Shown here in pieces: positions 51,673 to 62,244 of a stretch of 64,000 bases of DNA (the stretch's first letter is position 1; each line of letters begins with the position of its first letter). The notes beneath the pieces are model-generated. The model was not told the origin of the DNA, ran no database searches, and was given only the letters and a program-made list of their open reading frames with translations. Source of the DNA: Fragilaria crotonensis. Taxonomy: Eukaryota > Bacillariophyta > Fragilariophyceae > Fragilariales > Fragilariaceae. The position numbers and the translations under genes were made by a program. The stretch spans positions 62,001 through 126,000 of the forward strand of contig JAKSYS010000033.1 of NCBI GenBank assembly GCA_022925895.1, written 5' to 3'.

Positions 51673-52995
51673 TCACTTTCTTGGAATTGCTAGTTCCGGG
51701 AAGTGGTGGAATTGTGCGCCAGGATTTATGTTTGTTGGTGCGATCCTGGCGGGACCCAGAGGGGAGGACGATCCGGACTTACGATTGAGCTCCGGACACT
51801 TGTTCGCCCAATGACCGGGTTTTCCACACTTGTGGCAATTGCCCTTCTTCGTCGTCGTTTCGGTCCCGGATGCCTGGGACTGAATCAACGTAAGTACCTC
51901 GGCTCGGGAGATACCTGCGGGGGCAGTTGCGACATTACCAAACGTCGCAGACGGAGCTCGGACATCAGGTGCATGACTCGCTGGAGGCCATTCCTTTCTG
52001 TCAAATTGCGTACGGTACGCGTCTTCAGCTTGGCGACAAATATCTTGGAACGTCAATTTCTCGGCGACCATGTGAGCATGGGCGCCTGACTTTTCCTTGT
52101 ACCCAATGTCAAGGAGCGCCTGATCAAGTCGCTGCTTCGTCGAACGGAGAGGAAAGCGGAAGTCTTCGTTTCCGGCTCCTCCGGCCAAAAGGAAAGTCTT
52201 GAGCATCGTGAGCGTGAGGTTGTGGTCGTACTGACCTGCCGTCGTGAGCTCACGTGCGTCCTTGCGATAATCAGCGGCGAGGGCTTCGAGGTTTTCGCCG
52301 GCGTACTGGGACGGGTGGCGAGCCTTGATCGCGGCCTTCAGGTCTTCAAAGCGCTCGATCGACGTCGACTGGATCGTCTTGATCAGCTGAAGCCAGACGA
52401 CGTGAAACGAGTCGTCGTCGTCCATTTTCTCTTTGATCTTGCTCATGAGAGCGGGATCGAGAGACGAGAGAAGGAACTTGGTGGCGGCGAGGTCGTTCGA
52501 CTTGTCATACTTATCGTAACGAAGAATCTGCTGGGAGCTGAGAGTCTTTGCTGTCGCGACGGTGTAGCGGGAGTGGCTCCTGACAACGTTTGTCATCACA
52601 GAGGAGCTTTCGGGATCGGGGAGATAAGCGATGGTATCCATCCCACAATCGACGAGATGGTCCCAAACGGCGTTCTGGAAGTCTACGAGACTGCTCGCTT
52701 GGGTAAATAGGGTCGTCATGCCGGTACGACGAAAGTTGTACCCCTTTTGTGAGGCGGAGGCATGGACAGGGCGGAGTTGATTTGGTGACGTGATGTCGTC
52801 GGCGGCGCTCGGATCGAGGCCGACCCAACCGGGAGCTGGCTTGCCGCCAGTCCAAGCGGACCAATCGTCCCTGGAAAGGGAGACAATGTTGCCCATAATG
52901 GGCTTATCGGGCCTATCAGAGGCGACGATAGGGTCGGAGACAGGTGGCGTCGGAGACGCGGTGACGGGGTCGGAAGTTGGAGTCGGAGACGCCAT
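51673..52995 (-). mobile_element. gag-like region of the copia element
   Basis: About 440 aa with a capsid-like helical region and a CCHC zinc knuckle (CHKCGKPGHWANKC) near the end. Open throughout. Confidence 0.88.
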
Positions 52996-53322
52996 CTCGG
53001 AGAGATCAGAAGGAATAGCGAACTTGGAAAGGTCTTAGAAGAGCAAAGCACGGCGTGCTTGTAGATAAGATAGGTAGCCTAGTTGGTAACTTAGGCGCTC
53101 GGAGAGACTTGCTTGTAGGTTGGAAACCGTAGAGTAGAAGATAGTCAACGGAGTTGACTCAGAGCTGCAGCGTAGGCGATTGCGGAGCAATCGGGGAGTA
53201 GATCCTTGGAAAGGATCAGCCTGGGTGTCCTTGGAAAGGAAACAATGAATTCCTATAGAGAGGAATTGGCTTGCCTGGAAGGAAGCGTGAGGGGGTTAGC
53301 CTATAGATTGGGCAAAATAACC

Positions 53323-53636
53323 ACTTGAGACTATCACCGGAGATGATACTCTAATCGTAGAAAATAGTACGTAGTACCGTAGGAAAATTACTGTAGGAAG
53401 GGTTCACACAAAGTACGTTCTGAGAAATTAAAAGCTACAGTAAAATTCGGCACTCAATCGTATGAACGACAAACTCGTCGAACGTGTCAAATGGCATTTG
53501 ACATTTCGGGTAGTTCGTACGAAATTAGTTAGAGACCGGACAGTACAGCGTATCAAGTTTCACATTTCGATGGATGACCTCACGGTAGCACAGTACAACG
53601 ATGGCATCGCAGTCCAGTGCAGCGTAGGTTTTAATT
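53323..53636 (-). repeat. 5' LTR (element orientation)
   Basis: 314 bp, matching 46487-46800 with one base difference seen. It ends 211 bp upstream of the CWC22 start codon. Confidence 0.92.
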
Positions 53637-53641
53637 AGAAG
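53637..53641. repeat. Target-site duplication, right
   Basis: AGAAG, matching 46482-46486. Confidence 0.85.
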
Positions 53642-53847
53642 TGAGGCAGCCACTCAGCCGCAGACCACAGACTGTGATGAACTGCGAGACGTGCGAGACT
53701 CTAGGATGCACGCTACCTGGTACAAGTACGGTGACGGATCATGGAACTTAACTCGAATACCTTCCCACTTCATCGCTTGCTTTGACATCGCGTTGTCCTT
53801 ATCTCTGTTCAGACCTACTAACAATACCTCGCAATCGTAAAGCCATC

Positions 53848-56781
53848 ATGGGGGAACCTCGTTTAAGAAGAGAAGACAACAGACGGCGTCAGGAGGAGGA
53901 CGAGGAGGAGGGCTTGGTCTCCGATCCCACTGACTTTGGCCCGAGTCGTACAGATAGAGCTGAGTTCTCCCTCGCCACAACCCGTGGTTATTCCGATGCC
54001 AAGACAACTCGTAAACCTTCAACACCCGGAGGAGGTGGTGTTTATATTCCACCCGCCAAGCGCCGTCAAATGCTCCTGGAGCAACAGCAGGATGCAGCGC
54101 AGCAGCTCGTTCCTACAAAGGAGAGATCCAGTGCCATCCAACAGCAAACTTGGAACGATCAAAAACGCGTCATTCACGGCACCATCAATCGATTGAATGA
54201 ATCTACCATCAAACCTTTGATTCACGATTTATTCCGCAAGGTCAATCTCTTGAGGTTGCGGGGTATTCTGGCAAAGCATTTGCTCCAAGCGGCGTTGACC
54301 TCGACGCAGTATTCCGCGGTCTACGCCGCACTCGTTGCGGTTCTCAACACAAAGCTTCCTGAAGTGGGAGAACTTGTCTTGAAGCGGTCCATACTATCCT
54401 TTCGCCGCCATTACCGTCGCAGGGAAAAGTCGCAATGTCTTGCCATGGCTGTCTTTATGGGGCATTTGTTTCACCAGGCTGTCGTACACGAACTGCTGAT
54501 TCTTCAAATTCTTACACTATTATTAGACGGCGACCCCACGGACGATTCTGTGGAAGTGGCGGTGGAGTTCTTGACTGTCGTGGGCCAAGCCCTGTTGGAA
54601 GTTAGTCCTGCCGGGGTTCGTGCCGTCCTTGATCGACTGAGGTCACTTCTCCACGAAGGGCATTTGCAAAAACGAGTCGAGTACAAAATGGAGGTCTTGC
54701 TCAAGATGCGCAAAACGGGCTTCCGGGAGTGTCCCGCGCCTATTCCAGAGGAGTTGGATTTGGTGGAGCGCGACGATCAAATTACATTTGAGCTATCTTT
54801 GGATGATGAAGATTTGACAAAGGACGAGAACTTGGACGTATTTCACGCAGATGATGACTATGAAGATAATGAAGAAACATGGGCAAAGATTCGTGCTGAA
54901 ATCCTCGGTTTGGGCGGAGACAGTGACGGCGATGGAGATGACGAGACTGATGATGACGACGACGATGAAGGGGAAGAGGAGGAGGACGAGACTCCTGATC
55001 AAGAGTTGGTTGTTTTGCCTTCCAACTCCAAGGCGATTACAACTATTCAAGACCTAACAGAGGCGGACCTGGTGCATCTGAGACGGCAGATTTACCTGAC
55101 AATAATGTCCAGCGCCACCTTTGAAGAGTGTACGCATAAGCTTACCCAAATCAGTATCCCTCCAGGTCGAGAATGCGAGTTGATCAACATGATCATCGAG
55201 TGTTGCTCTCAAGAACGAACGTTTCTTCGATACTACGGCCTGATTGGAGCAAGATTCTGCCTTTTGGACAATCGCTGGTTGGGCGCCTTCCTCGAAGCCT
55301 TTACAACCCAGTACACCACTATCCATCGTCTCGAAACCAATAAGCTACGAAATGTTGCGAAGTTATTCGCGCATCTCCTTCATACCGACTCTATGCCCTG
55401 GAAGTGCCTTTCTATCATTCATCTGAATGAAGACGAGACTACTTCGTCTTCGCGCATCTTTGTTAAGATTTTGATTCAAGAAATGGCGGAGGCTATGGGT
55501 ATCGCAAAACTCAAGGAACGATTCGAAACGACTGACCCCGAAATGTCGCAATGGTACAGTGGCATGTTCCCCCACGACGATGTTCGCAAGACCCGCTATG
55601 CAATCAATTTCTTCACATCGATTGGACTGGGACCGCTTACAGATGGGCTTCGTGAGTTCCTCAAGAATGCTCCTAAAATGATACTTGCACAGGCTGCCGC
55701 GGAAGCTGCCGCAAGAGAGGCCAAGGCTGGCGATGATGAGTCGGTGTCTTCAACAAGCTCTAGCAGCACCAGCAGCTCCGACAGCAGCTCCTTCTCTAGC
55801 TCTTCGTCGTACACAAGTTCGTCGTCGTATGACAGCAGCAACAGCACCAGTAGCTCCAGCAGCTACTCTTCCGACTCCTCCAGTTCGTCCTATTCCCGGA
55901 GTCGTCGTAACAGGAGGCGAAGAAGCCCATCACCAACCTCAACTGACTCCGACAGCGACGATGCGTACGATCGTCGAAAATCCGATAGGAAGCGCAAGGA
56001 CGCTGATGGTAAGAATGACAGGGACTCGACACGACAAGATCGCAATAGACCAAAGGAGGGTGATAGCGAAAACAGAAGTAAACGAGCGCCTCGCTCTCCT
56101 GATTCTGATGTTGAGAAAGATTCCCCGAGCAAATCTGGACGAGATGCTGTCGTCTTCAAGGAAAGTTCACGCGTGCGCGTTAGCGACAACCGAAGTGGGG
56201 CAGAACCTCCGAACAAGGATGATGAGGGCAGTAGTCGAGGTCGATCATTTGATGATGATCGTCGAAAGCGAAAGGACGAGGGGGGTGACCTCCAAGACGG
56301 TGGTGGAAGAATTCGACCTGGCGACGATAAACAGCAGGAAACCAAGACCCTCGACGGTCGCGGCCGCGGCCGTGAAGATGGGGATTCTGATCGGCGCGAA
56401 GGCAAGGACAAGCGTAGCCGGGACTCTAGCATCCAAAATGATGCGAAAAGTGGAGGAAAGGGCAGTCGCCGTGAGGGAGAAGGACGACGACGGGGCGATT
56501 CAAGACGTGATAGCAGCGTTTCTCGTGAGAATTCGGTGGATCGTGTCGACAGAAGAAGCAGCAGATCTGACAGCACCGACGATGATTCCAGACGTAGGCC
56601 CTCATCGAGTGCGAGTCGGCACAGATCCCGATCGAACGAGGATCGTCGCGACGACCGAAAACGACGACGATCTCCTTCCTCATCGTCGTCCTCAACATCA
56701 AGCAGCGACAGTGAAGACAGCCGCAGAAATCGACCGAAACGCCGTCGTTCCGCTTCTTCCGCGGATGAATCGTCGCGTTAG
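53848..56781 (+). CDS. CWC22: Pre-mRNA-splicing factor CWC22
   Basis: 977 aa, intronless, from the ATG at 53848. In other eukaryotes CWC22 is a spliceosome component that escorts eIF4A3 and loads the exon-junction complex. Order: charged N-terminus with the YIPPAKRRQMLLEQ motif, MIF4G domain (about residues 110-310; INRLNESTIKPLIHDLF, LRGILAKHLLQAALTSTQYS, VYAALVAVLNTKLPEVGELV), an acidic insert (about 360-400), then an MA3 domain (DLVHLRRQIYLTIMSSATFE, RFCLLDNRWLGAFLEAF, SSRIFVKILIQEMAEAMG). After residue 640 comes a long Ser-rich stretch followed by an Arg/Ser/Asp-rich tail, longer than in yeast and like metazoan and algal forms. The copia element ends just upstream, so the native promoter is cut down to about 0.2 kb unless it lies within the 5' LTR. 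Confidence 0.9.
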   Translation: MGEPRLRREDNRRRQEEDEEEGLVSDPTDFGPSRTDRAEFSLATTRGYSDAKTTRKPSTPGGGGVYIPPAKRRQMLLEQQQDAAQQLVPTKERSSAIQQQTWNDQKRVIHGTINRLNESTIKPLIHDLFRKVNLLRLRGILAKHLLQAALTSTQYSAVYAALVAVLNTKLPEVGELVLKRSILSFRRHYRRREKSQCLAMAVFMGHLFHQAVVHELLILQILTLLLDGDPTDDSVEVAVEFLTVVGQALLEVSPAGVRAVLDRLRSLLHEGHLQKRVEYKMEVLLKMRKTGFRECPAPIPEELDLVERDDQITFELSLDDEDLTKDENLDVFHADDDYEDNEETWAKIRAEILGLGGDSDGDGDDETDDDDDDEGEEEEDETPDQELVVLPSNSKAITTIQDLTEADLVHLRRQIYLTIMSSATFEECTHKLTQISIPPGRECELINMIIECCSQERTFLRYYGLIGARFCLLDNRWLGAFLEAFTTQYTTIHRLETNKLRNVAKLFAHLLHTDSMPWKCLSIIHLNEDETTSSSRIFVKILIQEMAEAMGIAKLKERFETTDPEMSQWYSGMFPHDDVRKTRYAINFFTSIGLGPLTDGLREFLKNAPKMILAQAAAEAAAREAKAGDDESVSSTSSSSTSSSDSSSFSSSSSYTSSSSYDSSNSTSSSSSYSSDSSSSSYSRSRRNRRRRSPSPTSTDSDSDDAYDRRKSDRKRKDADGKNDRDSTRQDRNRPKEGDSENRSKRAPRSPDSDVEKDSPSKSGRDAVVFKESSRVRVSDNRSGAEPPNKDDEGSSRGRSFDDDRRKRKDEGGDLQDGGGRIRPGDDKQQETKTLDGRGRGREDGDSDRREGKDKRSRDSSIQNDAKSGGKGSRREGEGRRRGDSRRDSSVSRENSVDRVDRRSSRSDSTDDDSRRRPSSSASRHRSRSNEDRRDDRKRRRSPSSSSSSTSSSDSEDSRRNRPKRRRSASSADESSR

Positions 56782-57174
56782 CAGTGAACGAGAGTGCTAT
56801 AGAGATGTGTACACGAGGTAGCATCCAAGTCTGTGGAGATCCTCGTATGACATATTGCTGGCTACCTTCAACTATTATTTAGTACAGTGCCTTTTCGGTT
56901 GTCTTCATCGTGCAGCACAAGTATAGTGACCCATTCCATCTGCCTCGATGTAATAGGGGAGCGTACCATAGCTTGTTGGCGTCTGACTAACAGACGTTGA
57001 TGGAGAAACGAGTGTGCTCGTTGCTCGCACCCACGACTGACATCTTGGTCGCGAATCTCGCTCATGTTTGGTCGACCATTTCTCATCACACAAAATGTAA
57101 TGAATTTCGCTTTGATTGCTTCTTTATTTCATCTGTTTGCTATCCGCAACAACAACACCAACGATTCATCCAAC
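56782..57174. other. Intergenic between CWC22 and GNAT genes
   Basis: Tail-to-head spacing of 393 bp. Upstream Met codons at 57064 and 57100 are in frame with the GNAT gene and could extend it. Otherwise nothing seen. Confidence 0.45.
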
Positions 57175-57654
57175 ATGCAAATCACAAACATCTATCCAGT
57201 GACAGAAGAAGACATTCCATACTTGAAAGCTGTCTTGGACTCGAGCGAACTGTTTCCCTCCGAGTATCTCGACGACATGATTGCTGATTACTTGGACAAC
57301 CCCACGACAACAACGGATATGTGGTTCACAGCAAAGACTCATGACGATGATGAAAAACCCATTTCGATTGGATATTGCGCTCCCGAAAAGCTAACCGAAG
57401 GAACCCACAATCTATACGCACTGGCTGTTCACAAGGAATATCAAGGACAAGGAATTGGCAAATCCATGGTATCCTACATTGAAAAAGTCCTCAAGGATCA
57501 AGGTAATCGTATTCTCTTGGTTGAAACATCTGGCACAGAAGCGTACGCCAAGACTTGCACTTTTTATGAGAAATGTGGTTTCACCAAGGAAGCCACCATT
57601 CGTGATTTTTATGCCGACAACGATGACAAGCTGGTGTATTGGAAGCGACTGTAA
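57175..57654 (+). CDS. GNAT-family N-acetyltransferase
   Basis: 159 aa from the ATG at 57175, a usual size for a stand-alone GNAT domain; the preceding CAACAACACCAACGATTC sequence looks like a 5' UTR. Motif A is clear: [20 protein letters not shown], with the Q-x-x-G-x-G acetyl-CoA pyrophosphate loop (QGQGIG). Motif B follows ([20 protein letters not shown], then [15 protein letters not shown]). The sequence resembles small bacterial and algal acetyltransferases acting on amines or protein N-termini; the substrate cannot be told. In-frame ATGs at 57064 and 57100 would add a hydrophobic leader ([13 protein letters not shown]), which could be a targeting peptide if used. The 3' end converges with the ARP4 gene, 54 bp apart. 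Confidence 0.82.
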   Translation: MQITNIYPVTEEDIPYLKAVLDSSELFPSEYLDDMIADYLDNPTTTTDMWFTAKTHDDDEKPISIGYCAPEKLTEGTHNLYALAVHKEYQGQGIGKSMVSYIEKVLKDQGNRILLVETSGTEAYAKTCTFYEKCGFTKEATIRDFYADNDDKLVYWKRL

Positions 57655-57708
57655 GGACTGCACAGCCGACGAATTCTAAAATTGTAGTTAAAATTGCAGC
57701 ATTTTAAA

Positions 57709-59376
57709 TTAAGGGCACTTGCGATTCACAATCGCAGATCCCCATTCCTCATATTCCTTTTTTGTAATCCACATGTCATGAAAGGTCCCAAGTGAGCCCA
57801 AAATACTGCCCCCCAACCAGGAGCACACGGACCGTTCTGGCATGCTCGGTGACAATACCTTGACGCGCCACCCCGGGGTGTGTTGATGAATTATGGTCTC
57901 GGTGTTCTCTCGCACAAAATCTGGCAGTGCCGATTCGGTGGGGCCCAAACACGCTCCACCACCCGCCAGCACAACATTGGCCAACAGTTGCGCCTGCTGA
58001 TCACGGTCACACGCAAATGCAGCTTCACAGATCATGGCAGGAATATGACTGGCAGTAATGTGATCCTGTTGTAGAGATTGTAAGAATGGACTGCAGGCCT
58101 TCTGCAAATGTTTCCAGGTAGTTGAAAATGGAGTAACTTTCTTGGATGCATCCTGACGGCGTTTCAAGAGACCCACAGACGCGCTTTCCGAATATTGTTG
58201 TTCGTAAAAATCCTTATCTTCGTCATTGTCCACATCTAGTGCATCAGCTTGTTGGATGCGTGCCGCCAGGAGCTTATTCACTTTCGCCAATTCCGCCTCT
58301 CGAATCCCATCATCATTCTGTCCAAATACAATATCCGGCACTTGAAATCTCTGTTTGGCAGGTACGTCAATCACTGTCCCATCTGGCAATTCGAATGGTT
58401 TCGAGGGAGCTGTAAATCCAGGATCCGACACTGCCAAAACAGCAGCACCACTGCCCTCCTCTCGACATTGTTGCGCCACGTGCAGTCTTGTCAATTCATG
58501 AATATCAGGAGATCGCATCTTGTACTTTTGAACACGATACAGTGGTGCGAATGGTGCCTTCAATAATGTATCTAAATTTTGAACAATCATTTGATCCATG
58601 TGTCGTGTCCCCACGGGCAATCGTCGAATGCCCTTGCTTTCAACGTATCCCTCATGGACGGGTGTCACGGTCGTTCCGGAATATCCCACATCCACCACAG
58701 TACCTGTCGTACGACCACAGGCATAACATGCCATGGTCGCATCACGACCCAAAAACATGGCAGGAACTTGTAATTCTTCCATACAAAGTTCCAATACTGC
58801 CTGTCGGAGTGGTGGAGGATTGTAGGAGCGTTCAATGAGAAGCAGTGGATGGTGGGTTAGACGAGAGTTCAAGGAGGATTCGTATCCATGTTGGAGGTAT
58901 TTTTCCACTAGATGGTACCACTGATCATTCTCGCCGTACCAGAGACCTGTGCCGTCGTCGACTGGATTGGCTACCTGATAATCGGCGTCGTTTTCGAGAG
59001 GTCGAGAGAAGTAATCGTATTTGATGGTGAGACCTGAGCCGTCATTATTTTGTTTCACTGCAGTGTTCTGTATTTTGCATTTGTTGAGGAATGCATGTTA
59101 GATGAATAATAGGGAGTGAGAGCAAGTGGCAATGAGCACATGAGCACGTACGGATCGAAAGTACGCCTTGGGAAAGTCTTCGCCCGCAAAGCCAATCTTG
59201 GTGGCATACGATCCGATGTCGGCAACTACCGCATTGATGTTGTCTCCCGGAGTGAAAGTATCCTCCGCCAGACATCTCTTCACAACAGCTTCAGCGAATA
59301 GAACGGGAATCGTCACAATAGATTGGATTGATATGTACTTTCGGATGGCTAATGTGAGACGAATCGGAACTAGCAT
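57709..59376 (-). CDS. ARP4: Actin-related protein 4 (ARP4/BAF53), two exons
   Basis: Nuclear actin-related protein of INO80/SWR1/NuA4-type chromatin complexes. Exon 1 (59376-59152) holds the phosphate-1 region (NINAVVADIGSYATKIGFAG, EDFPKAYF). An 84-bp intron (59151-59068, donor GTACGT, acceptor AATACAG) joins in phase to NTAVKQNNDGSGLTIKYDYF. Exon 2 continues with phosphate-2 (VVDVGYSGTTVTPVHEG), the nucleotide-contact loop (NVVLAGGGACLGP) and the C-terminal SWLGGSILGSLGTFHDMWIT, then KKEYEEWGSAIVNRKCP. The ending RKCP and the EDFPKA motif are characteristic of ARP4/BAF53 rather than conventional actin. Total 527 aa, longer than human BAF53A (429 aa) through inserts. The start at 59376 is uncertain because the first 35 residues do not look like ARP4; another 5' exon is possible. 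Confidence 0.86.
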
Positions 59377-59631
59377 CCAACGTCAACTCCAATTCCATCC
59401 CTTGTCGCAGCTCAGCAACTCTACGCACTCTCTTACGTTGGCGCGCCAAAATCGTACACCTGACAGACATTGGAGGCAATCTTTCGATCACACGTTACCG
59501 TTGATTTGCAGTTATGGTGTAGTCGTGTACCCCAGTACTGTAGTGGATTGAGTACGACAACCGTAGCTCGACCGGAACATGTGACAACAAAAATCACAAT
59601 CCGAGTATACGCCTCACCTTGTCGTACCAAG
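59377..59631. promoter_or_regulatory. Divergent promoter region of ARP4 and OCD genes
   Basis: 255 bp separate the two start codons and must serve both genes. It includes CCCAGTACTGTAGTGG and CGAGTATACGCC motifs. No defined box identified. Confidence 0.4.
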
Positions 59632-60695
59632 ATGAAGACTCCAACCGCAGCAGCAAATAGAATGCTGTTTCTTAGTGAATCCAACGTAAAACAATGTTTG
59701 TCAATGAAGGACTGCATTGACGTGAATCGGCAAGCATTGATATCACTAACGAACAATGGGGGAGGGATTGTCCCAACCAGAATTGCACTACCGTACCAAT
59801 CCTCGCCACTGGCAACAACAACATCCACTACACCATCGACTCCATCATCACAAGATTGGTCTCTCTTCAAACCTGCCACCTACCAACAGTCAGATGGTTC
59901 CACGTCTCACATGGGAATGAAACTTGTTTCGGTCCGATCTGAAAATCCTTCTCGTTTTGGATTGCCCATGGTCCCCGCCACAATTATGGTTGTGGACCCA
60001 CCATCGGGTATGGTCGAAGCGGTCGTGAGTGCCACATACTTGACGGCGGCACGTACAGCTGCAGGAAGTGCCTTGGCAACACAATTGTGTTGTCGTTCCA
60101 ATTCCAAACATGTTCTTGTGTTTGGTGCTGGATGTCAAGCCGAATGTCATTTGGAGGCTATTCAATGTGTCGTACCGACGTTGGAACGAATTACTATTGT
60201 CAATCGTAATCGAGACCGAGCTGATACTTTGGCAGCACAACAGACGCTACCAACGACGGTTCTGGAATTGCAAGACACAATAGCGATTCAACAGGCCTTG
60301 CAAGATGCCGATATTGTGGTGGCATGTACGAATACCATGACGCCACTCTTTGATGGAACATTCTTGTCCAAAGGATGTCATGTGAATGGTATTGGATCCT
60401 TCACACCGGATATGCAAGAAATCGATGATGCTACAGTGCAACGATCTATTGTTCTCATCGATACACCTGATGCTAAAAGTGTGGGTGATTTGAAAGTATT
60501 GGGACTAGTACTACTAATGCCACGAATTTGTTACTTGTCGGCGACGTTCTCAAGACTCCAAATCTCCTTGAGAGGGACCGAGACTGCACATTCTACAAGG
60601 CAGTTGGAACGGCGATTCAAGATGTCATGACAGCACACTTTGTAGTTCAGCGAGCCAAGGAACTTGGCCTTGGTCAATATGTTGACATGAGCTAG
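59632..60695 (+). CDS. Ornithine cyclodeaminase / mu-crystallin family protein, one apparent frameshift
   Basis: NAD(P)-dependent family including ornithine cyclodeaminase, ketimine reductase (CRYM) and alanine dehydrogenase. Start ATG at 59632. N-terminal part: FLSESNVKQCLSMKDCIDVN (family opening), then an unusually long Ser/Thr/Pro insert near residue 65-85. Substrate region: MGMKLVSVRSENPSRFGLPM. Rossmann motif: HVLVFGAGCQAECHLEA (G-x-G-x-x-x). Later IVVACTNTMTPLFDG and HVNGIGSFTPDMQEID. The frame goes wrong after VGDL; one more base at GATTTGAAAG (about 60489-60498) would give ESIGTSTTNATNLLLVGDVL and a family-like end at 60695 (FYKAVGTAIQDVMTAHFVVQ). Without it the protein ends at 60630 with a nonsense tail. 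The reaction cannot be chosen within the family. Confidence 0.82.
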
Positions 60696-60883
60696 GGTTG
60701 ACGACGTCAGTTGGTGGGATTCCCTTGATTCACAAACGAAGAAAACTTTGCACATGACTTTTTCCCACGAAAACCGATCGTTTTAAAGTGTTGTCAGTTG
60801 TCATGTGGACAAAGTCAGTCTTGAAAGAGACAAACTCCTCACAAAAATAAAACCTTGAACAAACACAACACGACGCGAAGACA

Positions 60884-61384
60884 ATGGAACCCAACACGAA
60901 ATTCATAATCTTGAAATCTCATCCGAATGGCAAATATCCTGGACTTCATCCAATGATTCAAGCATGGCGAAGTGTTGTGATGGACCCAGCCAACAAGGGC
61001 TATGAATTTGTCGTGGATATCACCACGACTCCCGACCTCGCGGCCGATCAGCGTGAAATTGGTAATTTCCTTCGCAACAACTACAGCCGATTGCACCATT
61101 TGAAAATCAGTGGTGATCGAGCCTTCCACTTGAATCTGGTTGTGACGGGCAACACCATTGTTAATTTAAAGGCGGAACGCAATGACGACGATGATGCTGA
61201 TGTCACTTGGAAGAACAATCTTGATGCCCTTCCCTCATGGACCGAATCCGACAGTGACGATGACGACGGCGCCAATGAATCCGACGACGATTTTGATTCC
61301 ATGGCACACAGTTCACCATTAGTTGGATTCGACTCTCAGATCGACTCTCAGTACGAGGATGTCGAATTCACTCAAGCATATTGA
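60884..61384 (+). CDS. Small acidic hypothetical protein
   Basis: 166 aa from the ATG at 60884, preceded by an A/C-rich leader typical of a 5' UTR. The first 100 residues look folded (FIILKSHPNGKYPGLHPMIQ, GYEFVVDITTTPDLAADQRE, FLRNNYSRLHHLKISGDRAF, HLNLVVTGNTIVNLKAE), with alternating strand and helix character. The remainder is Asp/Ser/Glu-rich (SDSDDDDGANESDDDFD) and likely disordered. I recognise no family, signal or membrane segment. Convergent with the MsrB-like gene (259 bp apart). Confidence 0.65.
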   Translation: MEPNTKFIILKSHPNGKYPGLHPMIQAWRSVVMDPANKGYEFVVDITTTPDLAADQREIGNFLRNNYSRLHHLKISGDRAFHLNLVVTGNTIVNLKAERNDDDDADVTWKNNLDALPSWTESDSDDDDGANESDDDFDSMAHSSPLVGFDSQIDSQYEDVEFTQAY

Positions 61385-61642
61385 CGAGACCAATGATGAT
61401 TGCTACGTAATCGTATCGTAACATCATTCTCTTGTTTCTCAACGCTTCTATATGGTAGGCCCACATATTACTACTTTCATTTTCTAGACTATGCTGCGAA
61501 CCGTCCATTGAATGGGATAATGATACGGATGAAACAATTGTCATTATAAAGTCTCCGATGCCTAGGCCTTTCTGAACCACATAATCGCTCCCCTCTCACA
61601 AAGATTCGCACGGCCGTCTAACGAAGTCGCCATCGTCTGCGT

Positions 61643-62244
61643 TTAGATCTCCGTCTCCGTCGGTCGGCCCGCAACACTGACAAGATTGATACAGTAGCGA
61701 TTTCCCTTGCGATCTGGCAAATTGTGTCCAAGATGCGTCCCATCCACACTGATGGACTCGCCATTCTTCATGCAACGCACATATTCCCAATTAACTTCCT
61801 CATCCCGGAAGCTAGGCCAACCATGTGCCTTGCTTTCCTGAACAAATTGATCCCACGTACGGCCACGCGGGGCCGTGAAGAGCAACTTTCCTGAATTGGA
61901 GTCGTAAAAGCTAACGTACTGGTCTCGTTCCAGATCCTCGACGGCATCGTTCAAAAATGTTGTCTCGGTAAAGTACGACGAATGCTCGGCGTAATGTCGA
62001 TTAAAATTGCAGATACTATAACCAATGAATGTACTGCACTGTGAGTATACGGATGTTGTACTGGAGGCAATGGAAAATACATTCGAAACAATGGCAACGA
62101 CCAGACTTACCGATCTGCGAGTTCATTCTTGCAGTTCCAACGCAAGTCCGATTGCACGGGAGTATGAGATGTGCCATGTGCCTTTGGGGACATGATGCTT
62201 TCGTCTGCCACGATTGGCAACTTGAGGTCGGGTGTTGGAGTCAT
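61643..62244 (-). CDS. MsrB-like protein lacking the usual zinc cysteines, two exons
   Basis: Related to methionine-R-sulfoxide reductase B. Exon 1 (62244-62111) and exon 2 (62033-61643) are joined across a 77-bp intron with a strong donor (GTAAGT) and acceptor GTGCAG; the phase fits (ADR|TFIGYSI). Total 174 aa; an upstream ATG at 62334 would add 30 residues (MEKLFLVPFPSAHKSN...) that could be a targeting signal. MsrB blocks: HGWPSFRDE (in place of CGWPSF), YVRCMKNGESISVDGTHLGH and GNRYCINLVSV. The last holds the catalytic Cys. The two CxxC pairs that bind zinc in many MsrB proteins are absent (LLFTAPRG and RCMKNGE stand in their place). So it may be a zinc-free MsrB with altered recycling, or a divergent protein without reductase activity. 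Confidence 0.72.

Larger units (their letters stand above)
46487..53636 (-). mobile_element. Ty1/copia LTR retrotransposon, CoDi-like, young
   Basis: 7,150-bp element in minus orientation, bounded by 314-bp LTRs that differ by one base as far as I can see and flanked by a 5-bp duplication AGAAG (46482-46486 and 53637-53641). Gag-like and pol-like regions follow the copia order (gag, protease, integrase, reverse transcriptase, RNase H). A purine-rich tract (ATGAAAGGGAG on the minus strand) lies next to the downstream LTR. The near-identical LTRs point to a recent insertion. It is close to whole, with about three reading-frame breaks in pol. Confidence 0.93.

Noticed and set aside
55685-56821. 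Second long frame (378 codons) inside the CWC22 tail
   Set aside because: Shadow of the repetitive Arg/Ser/Asp-rich coding sequence; the opposite-strand frame at 55.9-56.6 kb is the same effect.
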